This document shows positions 14,850-15,679 of a stretch of DNA of 15,679 bases, piece after piece (position 1 is the first letter of the stretch; every line of letters begins with the position of its first letter). The notes under the pieces were generated by a model. That model was not told the origin of the DNA. It did not search any database and was given only the letters and a program-made list of their open reading frames with translations. Source of the stretch: Clostridiales bacterium (GTDB lineage: Bacteria; Bacillota; Clostridia; Oscillospirales; Acutalibacteraceae); contig JAHZIE010000001.1 of the NCBI GenBank assembly GCA_019419895.1, forward strand, positions 93,562 through 109,240, written 5' to 3'. The position numbers and the translations under genes were made by a program.

Positions 14850-15146
14850 CATGTAAAACAAACCTGAAAAAGACGGTTTGAAATATCCAGGCAGTTTTTT
14901 ATCAAACCCCTGCCGTGCTTTTGCTGAAAAACAGTGACAGACAGGATATATCCCATTAATTTTGTCCTATAGAAGGTGGGAACAACAAACGCCTTGGTCA
15001 AGAAAGAAGTATTCTCCGCGGAAGACAGTTCTGATCCAAATCGTTGTTTCATAAATCAGGATATTCCGCAAGGAGAAGCTATGCCTGCCTGTCCCTGCGA
15101 GCGTCGGCTTCTCCATTTTTGCCGTGATTCCTGGGCTGTCTGTTAT
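14819..15146 (-). ncRNA. Candidate small non-coding RNA gene (unrecognised)
   Basis: This is a transcription unit of about 330 nt with no credible protein, bounded by a strong promoter (15181-15153) and a strong terminator (14849-14815). The inside is structured. A long-range 8-bp helix joins the 5' end (15136-15143) to 14937-14944. A perfect 8-bp hairpin is at 15072-15079/15107-15114. At 14874-14914 two helices are interleaved (14874-14880 with 14902-14908, and 14890-14894 with 14910-14914), as in an H-type pseudoknot. The strand 14874-14880 can instead pair with 14858-14863, just before the terminator stem, so a switch is possible. It lacks the tRNA-like ends of tmRNA and the conserved core of RNase P RNA. 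A 71-residue frame inside (15052-14837) has no ribosome binding site and runs into the terminator. Confidence 0.5.
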
Positions 15147-15152
15147 TTGCGT

Positions 15153-15181
15153 ATCATATCATACCGAAAAGTTGGCGTCAA
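15153..15181 (-). promoter_or_regulatory. Strong sigma-A promoter (extended -10) for the candidate RNA
   Basis: On the minus strand, TTGACG (15181-15176) and TATGAT (15158-15153) are separated by 17 bases, and the -10 is extended by TGA directly upstream. Start of transcription is expected near 15146. No start codon with a ribosome binding site follows, so the product appears to be RNA. Confidence 0.75.
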
Positions 15182-15283
15182 GTATGCGAACTGGGGGAAT
15201 CCGCAGCAAAGGTATGGCAGAATTCTTTTTTATTCCGGATAAGGCGGTGATATTCGGGCGGGACTCCTATGAAAAATAGGTAC

Positions 15284-15326
15284 AAAAAAGGGGGACAGCT
15301 TTCGTCGAGCTGTCCCCTGATTTTTT
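15284..15326 (-). terminator. Bidirectional terminator after the holin gene
   Basis: A perfect 10-bp stem (15291-15300 with 15308-15317) is flanked by A6 on the left and T6 on the right, so a U-tail forms on either strand. It sits 8 bases past the holin stop codon and ends that minus-strand transcript. Confidence 0.9.
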
Positions 15327-15333
15327 ATGAAAC

Positions 15334-15585
15334 CTAATCTTTTTTTGTGGTCTGTTTGACCAGCTGGTTGGCGTAAACAGCGGCGCCGGTGATAAGGATA
15401 CCCTGTATAACCGATGACGCGGAGAATCCCATGAGAAGGCCGGCGCCCACTACCCCAAAGGGCAGGAGGATGAGAGGGATAAACTTGTCGGGAATGGCCT
15501 GGATGTTCTTGACAATCATCCCCAGGATGTAAAGGGCGGGAATGAGAATCAGGGCGTCCCCTATGATATAGTCTATAAATTCCAT
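15334..15585 (-). CDS. Phage holin-like small membrane protein (Hol44 / holin superfamily V type)
   Basis: The 83-residue product has three probable membrane helices (about 8-25, 34-54, 58-75) and a short basic end KQTTKKD. The order MEFIDYIIGDALILIPALYILGMIVK, IPDKFIPLILLPFGVVGAGLL, ASSVIQGILITGAAVYANQLVK is typical of small phage holins that permeabilise the membrane to release an endolysin. The start at 15585 is chosen because AAGGAG (15595-15600) lies 9 bases upstream; an in-frame ATG at 15603 would place that site inside the gene. The upstream gene's stop codon overlaps the ribosome binding site, so the two form one transcript, ended by the terminator at 15284-15326. A phage-derived lysis or tail-cassette remnant is likely, but a domesticated role is possible. 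Confidence 0.8.
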   Translation of the reverse strand: MEFIDYIIGDALILIPALYILGMIVKNIQAIPDKFIPLILLPFGVVGAGLLMGFSASSVIQGILITGAAVYANQLVKQTTKKD

Positions 15586-15599
15586 TTTATTGTTCTCCT

Positions 15600-15679
15600 T
15601 CATTTTAACTGCAAATTTTTGACTCGTTCAAAAAGCTCGGTGCCGGTGCCGTTGCCACCGAGGGAATGGTAAGTCTTGT
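15600..15679 (-). CDS. C-terminal end of an unidentified gene upstream of the holin
   Basis: A frame open to the window edge encodes about 25 residues, KTYHSLGGNGTGTELFERV followed by KNLQLK, then TGA at 15602-15600, directly at the holin ribosome binding site. The tight junction with the holin argues that it is real and phage-related (lysis or tail module), but the piece is too short to identify. A second frame is also open to the edge, so the choice rests on the junction. Confidence 0.4.
   Translation of the reverse strand, partial: KTYHSLGGNGTGTELFERVKNLQLK

Noticed and set aside
14837..15052. 71-residue minus-strand frame inside the candidate RNA
   Set aside because: No ribosome binding site, ends inside the terminator stem, and no resemblance to a known protein.
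14819..15146. tmRNA or RNase P RNA identity for the minus-strand RNA candidate
   Set aside because: The size fits, but there is no tRNA-like acceptor end or tag-peptide frame for tmRNA, and no conserved GAGGAAAGUC core of RNase P.
14976..15242. 88-residue plus-strand frame opposite the candidate RNA
   Set aside because: Would start at a non-ATG codon without a good ribosome site and crosses the minus-strand promoter; no family features.
1..15679. CRISPR arrays, tRNA or rRNA genes, insertion sequences
   Set aside because: No regularly spaced direct repeats, no cloverleaf or rRNA core sequences, and no transposase frames were found on either strand by reading.

Overview
This window reads as chromosomal DNA of an anaerobic Firmicute, most likely a gut Clostridia (Lachnospiraceae- or Oscillospiraceae-like). 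The reasons are strong AGGAGG-type ribosome binding sites, sigma-A type promoters, many U-tailed hairpin terminators, and the gene content: oxygen-sensitive 2-hydroxyacyl-CoA dehydratase activase homologues, a DUF134/NifX-like pair, an SPL-type radical SAM protein, a PepF oligopeptidase and a Hol44-like holin. The genus cannot be fixed from the sequence alone.

Layout. Positions 1-1990 (+) hold the 3' end of a class I DAHP synthase gene, a Nudix hydrolase gene, and a promoter-driven two-gene unit: a DUF134 regulator overlapping a NifX-like metal-cofactor protein with a His/Cys-rich tail. A terminator closes this unit. Positions 2000-2700 have no convincing protein gene but are packed with helices, including a possible pseudoknot, and end in a bidirectional terminator; this is the first candidate structured RNA. 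Positions 2717-3505 (-) carry a ferritin with its own promoter/operator and a possible 28-residue membrane peptide. Positions 3866-7781 (-) carry four closely spaced genes: SPL-type radical SAM protein, PepF, YbaK-type deacylase and a GNAT acetyltransferase.

A Gfo/Idh/MocA oxidoreductase (8081-9229, -) diverges across an AT-rich, dyad-containing intergenic region from a two-gene unit (9571-13864, +). That unit encodes a two-domain activase with a C-terminal DUF2229-type region, and an overlapping HgdB/DUF2229-like partner. Together they have the size and apparent domain set of the roughly 1400-residue fused proteins of this family, but here they are two separately initiated chains.

Positions 13865-15679 are accessory in character. 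They hold a 607-base non-coding stretch with paired perfect dyads, a small XRE-type regulator with an operator-like dyad, a second candidate RNA gene (-) with a near-consensus promoter, a pseudoknot-like helix pair and a strong terminator, and a phage-type holin following the cut-off end of another gene.

Most likely places for something undescribed: the structured region at about 2145-2702 and the promoter-to-terminator non-coding unit at 15181-14815. Neither matches an RNA family I can recognise by eye.
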